NCBI GenBank assembly: GCA_963837365.1
Contig: CAWIMW010000003.1
Coordinates: 62,001-126,000, forward strand
DNA: 64,000 nt
DNA from: CAWBXL01 sp963837365
Lineage (GTDB): Bacteria > Acidobacteriota > Terriglobia > Terriglobales > Acidobacteriaceae
Reading direction: 5' to 3'
Position 1 is the first letter of the stretch; each line of letters opens with the position of its first letter. The notes beneath the pieces were generated by a model that worked only from the letters and a program-made list of their open reading frames with translations, was not told the DNA's origin and searched no databases. Below, piece after piece: positions 17,574-25,463 of this stretch. The translations under genes and the position numbers were made by a program.

Positions 17574-18532
17574 CAATCCGAGTCTCTACTGAGCCTGGAT
17601 TTTAGCAAGTGAAAATACCTGCGTGCGTGGTTCACATCGCTTGCAATCTGCTCGCGTAGCGCATCCACTGAGGGAAACTTAATCTCATCCCGCAGCCTCC
17701 GCAAGAAGAAGATTTCCACCTCCGTCTCTGGAGTCAATTCGATGGGATGAAAACTAAGCAAATGGGTCTCGATAGCAAATGAATCAGCCCCAAAGGTGGG
17801 ACGATTGCCCACGTTGGTGACCGAATCGAAACACTCCTTACCCACCCGCGCCCGTGTAATGTAAACGCCATCCTTGGGGATGAGTTCTTGGTAGCGGCTG
17901 AGGTTAATGGTGGGAACGGTATATTTAGCTCCGTAGCCGCGTCCCCGGCCGGGAGTGGAAAGAATGCTGAAGGTACGTCCCAGTAAATGCCGGGCCCGGC
18001 TGACACGCCCCACACCCAGCAGTTTGCGAATATGGCTGCTGGAGACAGGTTCGCCCCGCAGCTTCATCTCGGGATAGACTTTTACAACAAACCCCATCTC
18101 GCGGCCAAACTCTATGAGCATCGCAGTGTCGCCCGCGGCCTTGTGCCCGAAACGGAAGTTATAACCCTCATGAATTTCGCAGGCGTGGAATTTCTTCTTG
18201 AGAATTTGTTCTGCAAACTGCCGGGGAGTGAGCAGGGAAAGATCTCGCGTAAAAGGCAGAAGCATGACGGCATCCAATCCCGTTGCGGCCAGCAGCCGCA
18301 ATTTTTCAGGGGTGGGAGTGAGCAGTTTCAGGTCCGAATCAGGACGCAGGATTCGGACCGCATGCGGCTCAAAAGTTACTGCCATGGCGCGGGCATTACG
18401 GTGCTTTGCCCCCTGGACAATTTCTGCCAGCACATGCTGATGAGCGCGATGCACGCCATCAAAGTTGCCCACGCTCAGCAGCGTGGGGCCAAAATTGTCT
18501 GGGACATCTTCGAGTTTGTGGAAGACTTGCAT
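17573..18532 (-). CDS. ribF: Bifunctional riboflavin kinase/FAD synthetase
   Basis: About 319 residues from the ATG at 18532 (MQVFHKLEDV); a codon 18 bases upstream is also in frame but overlaps the preceding gene. The N-terminal FAD synthetase domain shows SVGNFDGVHRAHQHVL, a nucleotidyl-transferase motif, and later YNFRFGHKAAGD and SSSHIRKLLGVG. The C-terminal riboflavin kinase domain shows GYGAKYTVPTINL, DGVYITRARV and NVGNRPTFG. It makes FMN and then FAD in the cytosol. It sits in a minus-strand run after the PhnP-like hydrolase and DUF1844 genes. Confidence 0.94.
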   Translation of the reverse strand: MQVFHKLEDVPDNFGPTLLSVGNFDGVHRAHQHVLAEIVQGAKHRNARAMAVTFEPHAVRILRPDSDLKLLTPTPEKLRLLAATGLDAVMLLPFTRDLSLLTPRQFAEQILKKKFHACEIHEGYNFRFGHKAAGDTAMLIEFGREMGFVVKVYPEMKLRGEPVSSSHIRKLLGVGRVSRARHLLGRTFSILSTPGRGRGYGAKYTVPTINLSRYQELIPKDGVYITRARVGKECFDSVTNVGNRPTFGADSFAIETHLLSFHPIELTPETEVEIFFLRRLRDEIKFPSVDALREQIASDVNHARRYFHLLKSRLSRDSD

Positions 18533-18539
18533 GGATGCG

Positions 18540-19310
18540 CTAGATCTCAAATTCCAGTTTTAAGCCGTCATACGACAGCCGAACGTGCGGGGGCAGTGAG
18601 GCATTCGTCTCCTCGTGTGGCAGGTCATGGCAAATATGAGTGAAAAACGTCCGCTTCGGCATTACCCGTTCCACGATCCGCAATGAGTTTTCTACCGTCG
18701 AATGAGTGGGATGTGGTTTGTGGCGCAATGCATCCAAAAACAAAACGTCGAGTCCCTGCAATTGTGCGAAGGATGCTTCCGGAATCGTGCTGAAATCCGT
18801 GAGATACGCCGCGTCGCCAAAGCGAAAACCGATGATCTCTGCATCACCGTGCATGATTTTCACCGGGTCAAAGCGTGCGTCGAAAAGATCAATTGGTCCA
18901 TCAATGTCGTTCAATTCCACCTGCGCCAGCCCGCCGAATTTGTAGTCGGCATCAAAAATGTAGCGAAACATGTTGCGCAAGAGCGCTCCCGCTTCCGGGC
19001 GCGCGTACAGCGGAATCTTGTTTGGCCGGTGATAGCTCAATGGCCGTACATCGTCCAATCCGAGAATGTGGTCGGCGTGGGCGTGGGTATAGAGCACCGC
19101 ATCCAGTTGCCGGATGTTTTCGCGGATGGCCTGATCACGGAAATCCGGCGTGGTGTCAATCAGGACCACCTTGCCGTTGTACTCGATCAAAATCGAGGGG
19201 CGGGTGCGGCGGTCGCGCGGATCAGGCGAACTGCAAACGGCACAATCGCAGCCAATCGTAGGCACGCCCATCGACGTGCCGCTGCCCAGCACGGTGAGCG
19301 TTGCTTTCAT
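18540..19310 (-). CDS. MBL-fold metallohydrolase, PhnP-like
   Basis: A 256-residue metallo-beta-lactamase-fold protein. It has an N-terminal GSGTSMGVPTIGCDCAVC segment with a cysteine cluster that binds structural zinc in PhnP-like phosphodiesterases. The metal-binding motif is THAHADHILGLDD at about residues 75-87, with later ligands in MHGD, YLTDFS and the final THICHD. PhnP hydrolyses cyclic ribose phosphates; many relatives without phn genes have unknown cyclic or phosphodiester substrates, as here. The start overlaps the DUF1844 stop by four bases, indicating an operon. Confidence 0.88.
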   Translation of the reverse strand: MKATLTVLGSGTSMGVPTIGCDCAVCSSPDPRDRRTRPSILIEYNGKVVLIDTTPDFRDQAIRENIRQLDAVLYTHAHADHILGLDDVRPLSYHRPNKIPLYARPEAGALLRNMFRYIFDADYKFGGLAQVELNDIDGPIDLFDARFDPVKIMHGDAEIIGFRFGDAAYLTDFSTIPEASFAQLQGLDVLFLDALRHKPHPTHSTVENSLRIVERVMPKRTFFTHICHDLPHEETNASLPPHVRLSYDGLKLEFEI

Positions 19311-19870
19311 CGCTTTGCTGGTCCGGTACCTGTGGCCTGCGGAGGACGCGACAGCGCATTGGTCACTTCCACATAAGCCATGCGCAACTCATAGAGGGAA
19401 TTTTGCAGGAAGTTTTGCTCTGCGGACGTCAGGTTTCCCTTTGTCTTTTCTGAAATTAATCCGATGGTGTCAATAGCCTGGCGTGCGCCAACAATGTCAA
19501 CGCGCGGTTGCTCGCCTTCCTGATGCATCAACCCGAGCTGGAGCATTGCCGACATATAGAGGGATGCCAGGAAGCGTTCGAATGTCATCTCCAATTCTTT
19601 GGCGGAGTGACCGCTGAGTTCTACCCGCGTATCCAATTCCTTTGACGATTTACTGTAGGCATCAGCCTGCTGTTGCTGCTCTGCGGCAGAGGGAGGAGGA
19701 GGCACGGATGCATCCTCAATAGCTTGCGCTACCGGCGGGGGCGATGCTGGTTCGGCTGCCGGTTTGGAGACGGGAATTTCCTCTTCGCTTACATCGTGGC
19801 GTAGTTCACCCTCTGTGGTGAACAAGCGCCGGTCGTTTACGACAAAACTATCTTGTTTTTTCTCTGCCAT
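19307..19870 (-). CDS. DUF1844 family protein
   Basis: 187 residues from the ATG at 19870, which has AAAGAGA seven bases upstream; a start 27 bases earlier is possible. The first two thirds are hydrophilic and Pro/Glu/Gln-rich. The DUF1844 region is at the C-terminus with FERFLASLYMSAMLQLGL and then a helix covering ARQAIDTIGLISEKTKGNLT and EQNFLQNSLYELRMAYVEV. The function of the family is unknown. In this organism group it is commonly seen near ygfZ and the MBL hydrolase, as here. Confidence 0.85.
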   Translation of the reverse strand: MAEKKQDSFVVNDRRLFTTEGELRHDVSEEEIPVSKPAAEPASPPPVAQAIEDASVPPPPSAAEQQQQADAYSKSSKELDTRVELSGHSAKELEMTFERFLASLYMSAMLQLGLMHQEGEQPRVDIVGARQAIDTIGLISEKTKGNLTSAEQNFLQNSLYELRMAYVEVTNALSRPPQATGTGPAKR

Positions 19871-19883
19871 AAAGTCTCTTTCT

Positions 19884-20903
19884 TTATTCGAAAACAACTT
19901 TGAACGGTAACTCCGATACTACGACCTTGTTGCCCTCGGCAAAGACTTCCTTGCCCGGTGAGCCCGCTTCTCGCCTGATATATCCCAGGGCCGCCCCTTG
20001 AGTGCCATTGTTTAAGGGGAGAGTCGCGGCACTTGTGATCTCACCTACATCTTTCCCATCCCCCTGGACTTTGGTCCCAAGCGCCGGTAAAGCTCCTTCA
20101 AACGTGAACCCCACGAACGTCCGATGAACTGCGCCCCGCGACCGTATGCGTTCCACAATTTCCTGCCCCACGTAACAGCCCTTGCTGAAATTCAGCGCTC
20201 GTTCCTGGTTTGTCTCCTGAGGCAAGTCGCGCTCGCGAATGTCCTGGCCATAACGTGGAATTCCCAGTGCGATGCGGTAAAGCTCAAGCGCATCGACGCC
20301 AATCGGAAGGGCCCCGCCTTGCACCAGCGCATCTTTTAGTCTCTGTGCGTTTTCAGGAGCCACCCAAATCTCGTACGACTCGCGCTTCTCTTTTTCGCAG
20401 CGAACTAGAGTCAATGGAATTTGGTTCCATTGTAAGTCGCGCAATTCGAGCGGTTGCATGTTGGCTACTTGGAGTCCAGCAGATTGCAGTACGTCCAACG
20501 ATTTCGGGCCGGATATTCCAATCGCACTTGTCTTCTCGCTGATGTTCTCAACTTCCACATCATCCATGATGATGTAGTGATCGAAAACCTCCAGGAGTTT
20601 TTTAATTTGTGTCTGGTCGGTGTCCAACCAAAGCGATTCTCCGCGATTGTAGGCGTAGAGATCCCCCAGGATGCGTCCCTGAGGGTTCAAGAGGAACGCA
20701 TAGACGCCATGGCCGACTGCCAGGTCCCGAACATTGTTGGTGACCATGCCATTGAGCCAGCGTACCCGGTCTGTACCGGTGAGCCTGACCTTGGCCCGTG
20801 AGCGTAGTTCAGAGACGCCGCATCCGGAGATCAGAGCCTGGAATTCAGCCGTCAGTTTGCCGGATGTGGCTGATAGCCCACTGTTGTGCGTGGTCGACAA
20901 CAT
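19884..20903 (-). CDS. ygfZ: Folate-binding protein YgfZ (GcvT-like)
   Basis: A 339-residue protein of the GcvT fold. The diagnostic motif KGCYVGQEIVERIRSRGAVHR is visible at about residues 243-262, with the redox-active cysteine of the YgfZ signature K-G-C-[FY]-x-G-Q-E. The N-terminal half has RVRWLNGMVTNNVRDL, typical of the family. YgfZ uses tetrahydrofolate and helps to assemble or repair iron-sulfur clusters in the cytosol. It heads a minus-strand run with DUF1844, the MBL hydrolase and ribF, and diverges from the LeuB-like gene. Confidence 0.93.
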   Translation of the reverse strand: MLSTTHNSGLSATSGKLTAEFQALISGCGVSELRSRAKVRLTGTDRVRWLNGMVTNNVRDLAVGHGVYAFLLNPQGRILGDLYAYNRGESLWLDTDQTQIKKLLEVFDHYIIMDDVEVENISEKTSAIGISGPKSLDVLQSAGLQVANMQPLELRDLQWNQIPLTLVRCEKEKRESYEIWVAPENAQRLKDALVQGGALPIGVDALELYRIALGIPRYGQDIRERDLPQETNQERALNFSKGCYVGQEIVERIRSRGAVHRTFVGFTFEGALPALGTKVQGDGKDVGEITSAATLPLNNGTQGAALGYIRREAGSPGKEVFAEGNKVVVSELPFKVVFE

Positions 20904-20992
20904 CAGCTTTGATTATATCCAAGCGAAACCGCACCAAGGCCGGTATCGACGCATGAAATGACAATGTCCCGCCCACTTGATAATCTTCCCCG

Positions 20993-22063
20993 GTGAGCCA
21001 GAAAAAGCGTATCGCGGTAATTCCTGGAGATGGTATCGGCCAGGAGGTCATTCCGCAGGCCGTTCGCGTGATCGAAGCTTCAGGCGCTCCAGTCGAACTA
21101 AGCGAATTTGACTGGGGCGCCGAGCGATTTCTCACTGACGGCACTACCGTTCCCCCCGATGCCTTCACGACTCTGGCCCGCGATTTTGATGCCATCCTGC
21201 TGGGAGCCATGGGCGATCCGCGTGTTCCTTCGAATGTCCACGCCAAGGAAATCCTGCTCGGCATGCGTTTCCAGATGGACCTCTACGCGAACGTGCGCCC
21301 AGTGCGCTTGTTGGACGCGTCTTTGTGCCCTCTGAAAAACGTCGGGCCCAAAGATGTGGATTTCGTAGTCATTCGCGAAAATACAGAGGGTGTTTACGTG
21401 GATGTCGGAGGCTGCTTCAAGAAGGATACGCCCGATGAAGTTGCCGTGCAGGAAGACGTGAACACGCGCAAAGGTGTAGAGCGCATCATTCGCTACGCAT
21501 TTGAATATTGTGAGCGACATACCAAGCAGGACGGGGCCCCTCGCCGCCGTGTGCTCATGGTGGACAAGTCGAACGTACTCACCTATGCCCACGGGCTCTG
21601 GCAGCGCGTGTTCATGGAAGTCCGTGCTGAGTATCCGCAGATCACGGCGGAACACATGTATGTGGACGCGCTGTGCCTGCAAATGGTCCGTGACCCGCGA
21701 TCGCTGGACGTGATTGTCACCAACAACATGTTCGGCGACATCATTACGGATCTCGCCGCTGGCTTGCAAGGCGGTTTGGGCATGGCGGCTAGCGGGAATA
21801 TTCATCCGCGAAAAACCTCGATGTTCGAGCCTGTGCACGGTTCGGCACCGCCGATTGCTGGCAGGAATATCGCCAATCCGTTTGGCTCAATTTTGACGGG
21901 TGCGATGATGTTGGATCACTTGGGGATGACATTAGAAGCGGCCAAAATTGAAGAAGCGGTTTTGCAGGCTGTGCGGCAAAGCAAAACAACACAAGATATC
22001 GGCGGAAAACTAGGGACGAGAGAAGCGGGGGAGTGGATCGCAAATTCCATTAGCCAGGGATGA
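20993..22063 (+). CDS. Isopropylmalate/isocitrate dehydrogenase family protein, LeuB-like
   Basis: A 356-residue beta-decarboxylating dehydrogenase starting at a GTG. Family marks: IAVIPGDGIGQEV at residues 6-18, DFVVIRENTEGVYVDVGG, VDKSNVLTYAHGLWQRV, the DIITDLAAGLQGGLGMAASGN metal-site region, and EPVHGSAPPIAGRNIANPFG before the cofactor pocket. The substrate loop (FQMDLYANVRPVRLLD) is compatible with 3-isopropylmalate, but no leuA, leuC or leuD is nearby, so tartrate- or isocitrate-like substrates cannot be excluded. The last three codons and stop lie within an inverted repeat (22050-22150). Confidence 0.85.
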   Translation: MSQKKRIAVIPGDGIGQEVIPQAVRVIEASGAPVELSEFDWGAERFLTDGTTVPPDAFTTLARDFDAILLGAMGDPRVPSNVHAKEILLGMRFQMDLYANVRPVRLLDASLCPLKNVGPKDVDFVVIRENTEGVYVDVGGCFKKDTPDEVAVQEDVNTRKGVERIIRYAFEYCERHTKQDGAPRRRVLMVDKSNVLTYAHGLWQRVFMEVRAEYPQITAEHMYVDALCLQMVRDPRSLDVIVTNNMFGDIITDLAAGLQGGLGMAASGNIHPRKTSMFEPVHGSAPPIAGRNIANPFGSILTGAMMLDHLGMTLEAAKIEEAVLQAVRQSKTTQDIGGKLGTREAGEWIANSISQG

Positions 22064-22150
22064 ACACGGATTTTGAGGGACCAAGATCTTAAAGACTCTT
22101 GCTTCATTTAGGAGGGTTATCCGCGTTAATCCGTGTAAATCCGCGGCTAA
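22050..22150. repeat. 101-bp element with 23-base terminal inverted repeats
   Basis: The left arm at 22050-22072 (starting TTAGCC and ending ACACGGATT) and the reverse complement of the right arm at 22128-22150 match at 19 of 23 positions, counted by hand. The left arm overlaps the 3' end of the LeuB-like gene and includes its TGA. The right arm ends 14 bases before the next ATG. This looks like a dispersed palindromic element rather than a terminator, because no U-tract follows. Confidence 0.6.
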
Positions 22151-22163
22151 AGAATTTTGAATT

Positions 22164-23609
22164 ATGGATCGCCTAAAAAGCATGTATCAAAAACAAATCA
22201 CAGGTTGGGTGTTCCTATGCCTGTTGCTCGCAACAAGTCTGGCTCGGCCTCAGGCGCAACCACCTGGCCCGCAGAAACCACCCCAAGCCGACGAAGCCAC
22301 TCACGAAATCTCTCCCGCCGAGGCCCAGGAACTGTTCCGCTCGGTGGATGACATCCTGAAATTTGCCAGCAAAGACACCGGCCTGCCCATCAAACACAGC
22401 GTGAAACGCAGGCTCACCAGCCGCGACGAAGTCACAGACTTCATCCAGAAAAACATGGCCAAGGACAAGGACGCCGAGCGTTTTCGCCGCTCCGAGCTGG
22501 TCCTGAAAAAGTTCGGCCTGCTGCCCCGTGATTTCGATATGCAGAAATTTCTGGTTGTTCTGCTACGCGAACAAGTCGCGGGCTACTACGATCCGAAAAC
22601 CAAGTTCGTTAATCTTCTGAACTGGATTGAACCGGCGCAGCAGCGGCCCGTGCTCGCCCATGAACTGACGCACGCACTGCAAGACCAGTCTTTTAATCTC
22701 AGGAAGTGGTTGATCTCTGAAGATCCAGCGGACCGAAAGTCTCCCACTCTGGCCGACATTCAAAACGACGAAATCAGCACCGTCCGCCAGGCGGTAGTCG
22801 AAGGCCAGGCCACTGCCGTTCTAGTGGACTATATGCTGGCCCCGACCGGACAGTCTCTGCTGACATCCCCCCAAATCGTGGAAGCGTTGAAGGCCGGCAT
22901 GCTGGTAGGCAGCGCAGATTCGGTGCAACTCCACAACGCACCAAACTTCATTCGCGAAGCGTTGACCTTCCCCTATCGCTACGGTCTGGATTTTGAAGTT
23001 GCGCTACTGACAAAAGTTGGCCGTGAGAAGGCCTTCCAGGCGACCTTCAAAAATCCCCCCATCAGCACCAGACAGATTATGGAACCGGATACCTATTTGT
23101 CCGGTGAACGCATCCCTCCGCTACCCCTGCCGGACTTGAAGCATATCTTCAAAAACTACAACCGGGTTGATATCGGTTCGATCGGCGAGTTCGACGTGGC
23201 CATGCTGATTGATCAATACGCCGGTGTCCAACAGGCACACGAGCTTTACCCGCACTGGCGTGGAGGTTATTACTATGCGGCGAAACCAAAGGGCGATCCC
23301 AAGGCGGCACTGGGCTTGTTTTATCTTTCCCGCTGGTCGAACGCGGAGCGCGCCAGCGAATTCGCCGCCATCTACGCAAAGTCGCTATGGAAACGTTACC
23401 TGCACGTACATGGCGTCGCCGAAGGAGATACTAAGCCTCTCGATGACGTGAGTTCAGTCGTCACCCTGACGGGCCGGCACACCTGGCTGACCGAAGAAGG
23501 CCCTGTGGTCATTGAGGTTCAGGGAGATAGTGTATTGATTACCGAGAGCCTGGACGAGCCGACCACAGAAAACCTGGAGCACGCCTTCAGCCCGGTCAAA
23601 AGCAATTAG
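22164..23609 (+). CDS. Secreted HExxH metallopeptidase-like protein of unknown family
   Basis: A 481-residue protein with a signal peptide at about residues 11-31, then a Pro/Gln-rich linker. The one clear motif is LAHELTHALQDQSF at about residues 165-178, an HExxH zinc-protease site preceded by REQVAGYYDPKTKFVNLLNW. The EQVAGYYDP-to-HELTHALQDQ arrangement recurs in bacterial proteins of unknown function, from memory. A possible third ligand is a Glu in the later VRQAVVEGQATAVLVDY helix. The C-terminal third (WRGGYYYAAKP, FYLSRWSNAERASEFAAIYAK) looks globular. It is probably periplasmic or extracellular; proteolysis is inferred from the motif only. Confidence 0.75.
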   Translation: MDRLKSMYQKQITGWVFLCLLLATSLARPQAQPPGPQKPPQADEATHEISPAEAQELFRSVDDILKFASKDTGLPIKHSVKRRLTSRDEVTDFIQKNMAKDKDAERFRRSELVLKKFGLLPRDFDMQKFLVVLLREQVAGYYDPKTKFVNLLNWIEPAQQRPVLAHELTHALQDQSFNLRKWLISEDPADRKSPTLADIQNDEISTVRQAVVEGQATAVLVDYMLAPTGQSLLTSPQIVEALKAGMLVGSADSVQLHNAPNFIREALTFPYRYGLDFEVALLTKVGREKAFQATFKNPPISTRQIMEPDTYLSGERIPPLPLPDLKHIFKNYNRVDIGSIGEFDVAMLIDQYAGVQQAHELYPHWRGGYYYAAKPKGDPKAALGLFYLSRWSNAERASEFAAIYAKSLWKRYLHVHGVAEGDTKPLDDVSSVVTLTGRHTWLTEEGPVVIEVQGDSVLITESLDEPTTENLEHAFSPVKSN

Positions 23610-23618
23610 GACGTTCGG

Positions 23619-23624
23619 TATAAT
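23619..23624 (+). promoter_or_regulatory. Possible -10 element before mtnP
   Basis: A perfect TATAAT lies 38 bases before the mtnP start in the short gap after the metallopeptidase gene. No good -35 hexamer is seen at the right spacing, so this rests on the -10 match alone. Confidence 0.35.
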
Positions 23625-23662
23625 CGTGGTTCGTTTCGAGTCGATATAGCGTAGGAGGATTC

Positions 23663-24529
23663 TTGTCGAAAGCAGAAATTGGCATTATCGGCGGCAGCGG
23701 GCTTTACTCCATGCCCGGACTGACCAAGGTTCGGGAAGTAAAAGTCACCACGCCGTTTGGCAGTCCCTCCGATGCGTATGTGCTGGGTACGCTGGAAGGG
23801 CGCAAGGTTGCGTTCCTGGCTAGGCATGCCCGCGGTCACCGTATTTTGCCCAGCGAACTGAATTTCCGGGCGAATATTTATGGATTCAAGAAACTGGGAG
23901 TGGAACGAATCCTTTCAGTCTCTGCTGTGGGTTCTCTGAAAGAAGAGCACAAGCCGCTCGACTTCGTGATCCCCGATCAGTTTTTCGATCGCACACGCCA
24001 TCGCGTGGACACCTTCTTCGGTAATGGCATTGTTGCCCACATCGCCTTCGCCGATCCGATCTGCCCCGAATTGGCGAAAACCATCCAGGGTGCATGTCAG
24101 AAAGTTGGAGTCACTGGCAAGTCCGGCGGCACTTATGTCTGCATGGAAGGTCCGCAGTTTTCCACCAAGGCGGAGTCGAACGTCTACCGAAGTTGGGGCA
24201 TGGATGTGATCGGCATGACCAACTTACAGGAAGCCAAACTCGCCCGCGAAGCAGAGATTTGCTATGTAACCGTGGCTATGGTCACGGATTACGACTGCTG
24301 GCATCCGCATCATGATTCCGTGACCGTGGACCAGATTGTGACAGTGTTGATTAAGAATGCTGAGAATGCGGCCAAGGTTGTTCGGGAGAGTGTTGCGGCA
24401 ATGCCCAAGGCACGGGGATGCAAATGTGGTGCAGCCCTGGCGCACGCGATCCTGACTGACCCTAAAAAAATTCCAGCAACAACTCGCAAAAAGCTTTCGT
24501 TGATTCTCGACAAATACTTAAGGAAATAA
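23663..24529 (+). CDS. mtnP: S-methyl-5'-thioadenosine phosphorylase
   Basis: A 288-residue PNP/UDP-phosphorylase-fold enzyme that splits methylthioadenosine with phosphate into adenine and methylthioribose-1-phosphate, in methionine salvage. Visible marks are IGIIGGSGLYSMPGL at residues 5-19, the phosphate site FLARHARGHR, GTYVCMEGPQFSTKAES and the nucleoside site MTNLQEAKLAREAEICY with VTDYDCW. The start is a TTG with a perfect AGGAGG four bases upstream, which fixes it. A PfkB-type kinase follows seven bases after the stop, probably in the same transcript. No mtnA, mtnB or mtnC genes are nearby. Confidence 0.93.
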   Translation: MSKAEIGIIGGSGLYSMPGLTKVREVKVTTPFGSPSDAYVLGTLEGRKVAFLARHARGHRILPSELNFRANIYGFKKLGVERILSVSAVGSLKEEHKPLDFVIPDQFFDRTRHRVDTFFGNGIVAHIAFADPICPELAKTIQGACQKVGVTGKSGGTYVCMEGPQFSTKAESNVYRSWGMDVIGMTNLQEAKLAREAEICYVTVAMVTDYDCWHPHHDSVTVDQIVTVLIKNAENAAKVVRESVAAMPKARGCKCGAALAHAILTDPKKIPATTRKKLSLILDKYLRK

Positions 24530-24536
24530 TCTCTAC

Positions 24537-25463
24537 ATGAGCATACTTGCCGTTGGTTCGATTGCATTCGATTCCATCGCCACGCCGGCGGGCCGCGTGG
24601 AGAACGCCCTGGGCGGCTCCGCGACCTACTTTTCTTTGTCAGCCAGCTACTTTACGGATGTGCGCGTGGTTGCGGTGGTCGGCGAAGATTTTACCGCCGA
24701 GCATGAAAACATTCTTAAGAAACGCAAGATTGACACCCGCGGCATCGAGCACGCCCAAGGCAAGACGTTCCGTTGGGGCGGCCAGTATATGGAGAACCTC
24801 AACGAAGCCAAGACCGACTTTACGGAACTTAATGTATTCGAGAAATTCCAGCCACGGATTCCCAAAGAGTACATGGATTCCAAGATTCTGTTCCTGGGCA
24901 ATATCCACCCCAGTCTCCAGGCTGCCGTCCGTCTCGAAATGGATGGGGTTCGTGTCACCGGCGGCGACACCATGAATTTCTGGATCCAAGGTTCACGCAA
25001 GGAATTAGATGAGACGTTGAAGTTGGTGAACATTCTGCTCATCAACGACGGCGAGGCCAAGATGCTGGCCGGTGGGGAAAGAAATCTTCTTCGAGCTGCC
25101 AAGAAGGTCCTTGCCTTGGGGCCGCAGGCGCTGGTCATCAAGCATGGCGAGTACGGCGCGACCATCTTCTTCCGTGAAGGCGCATTCGGCATCGGCAGCC
25201 ATCCCTTTCGCGCCCCGGCGCTCCCCATCGACGAAGTGAAAGATCCGACCGGCGCGGGCGATTCTTTCGCCGGCGGGTTCATGGGGTACATCGCTTCGCA
25301 AGAGGAAATCAACCGCGAAGTCATCAAGCGGGCGCTGTTCTATGGCGGTGTGATGGGATCGTATGCCGTGGAAAAGTTCGGCACCGAGCGCCTGCAATCG
25401 CTCACCCGCGGGGAAATTGACGCGCGCTTTCAGATTTTCCGCGAACTGACGCACCTGGAATGA
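24537..25463 (+). CDS. PfkB family sugar/nucleoside kinase
   Basis: A 308-residue ribokinase-fold protein. The N-terminal substrate motif is ENALGGSATYFSLSASYF at about residues 22-39. The C-terminal signature is DPTGAGDSFAGGFMGY at about 238-253, with the catalytic Asp in GAGD. Kinases of this family act on ribose, fructose, adenosine and relatives. Placement directly after mtnP suggests a purine- or pentose-salvage substrate such as adenosine or a ribose derivative, which is inference. Its stop overlaps the next gene start (ATGA). Confidence 0.88.
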   Translation: MSILAVGSIAFDSIATPAGRVENALGGSATYFSLSASYFTDVRVVAVVGEDFTAEHENILKKRKIDTRGIEHAQGKTFRWGGQYMENLNEAKTDFTELNVFEKFQPRIPKEYMDSKILFLGNIHPSLQAAVRLEMDGVRVTGGDTMNFWIQGSRKELDETLKLVNILLINDGEAKMLAGGERNLLRAAKKVLALGPQALVIKHGEYGATIFFREGAFGIGSHPFRAPALPIDEVKDPTGAGDSFAGGFMGYIASQEEINREVIKRALFYGGVMGSYAVEKFGTERLQSLTRGEIDARFQIFRELTHLE

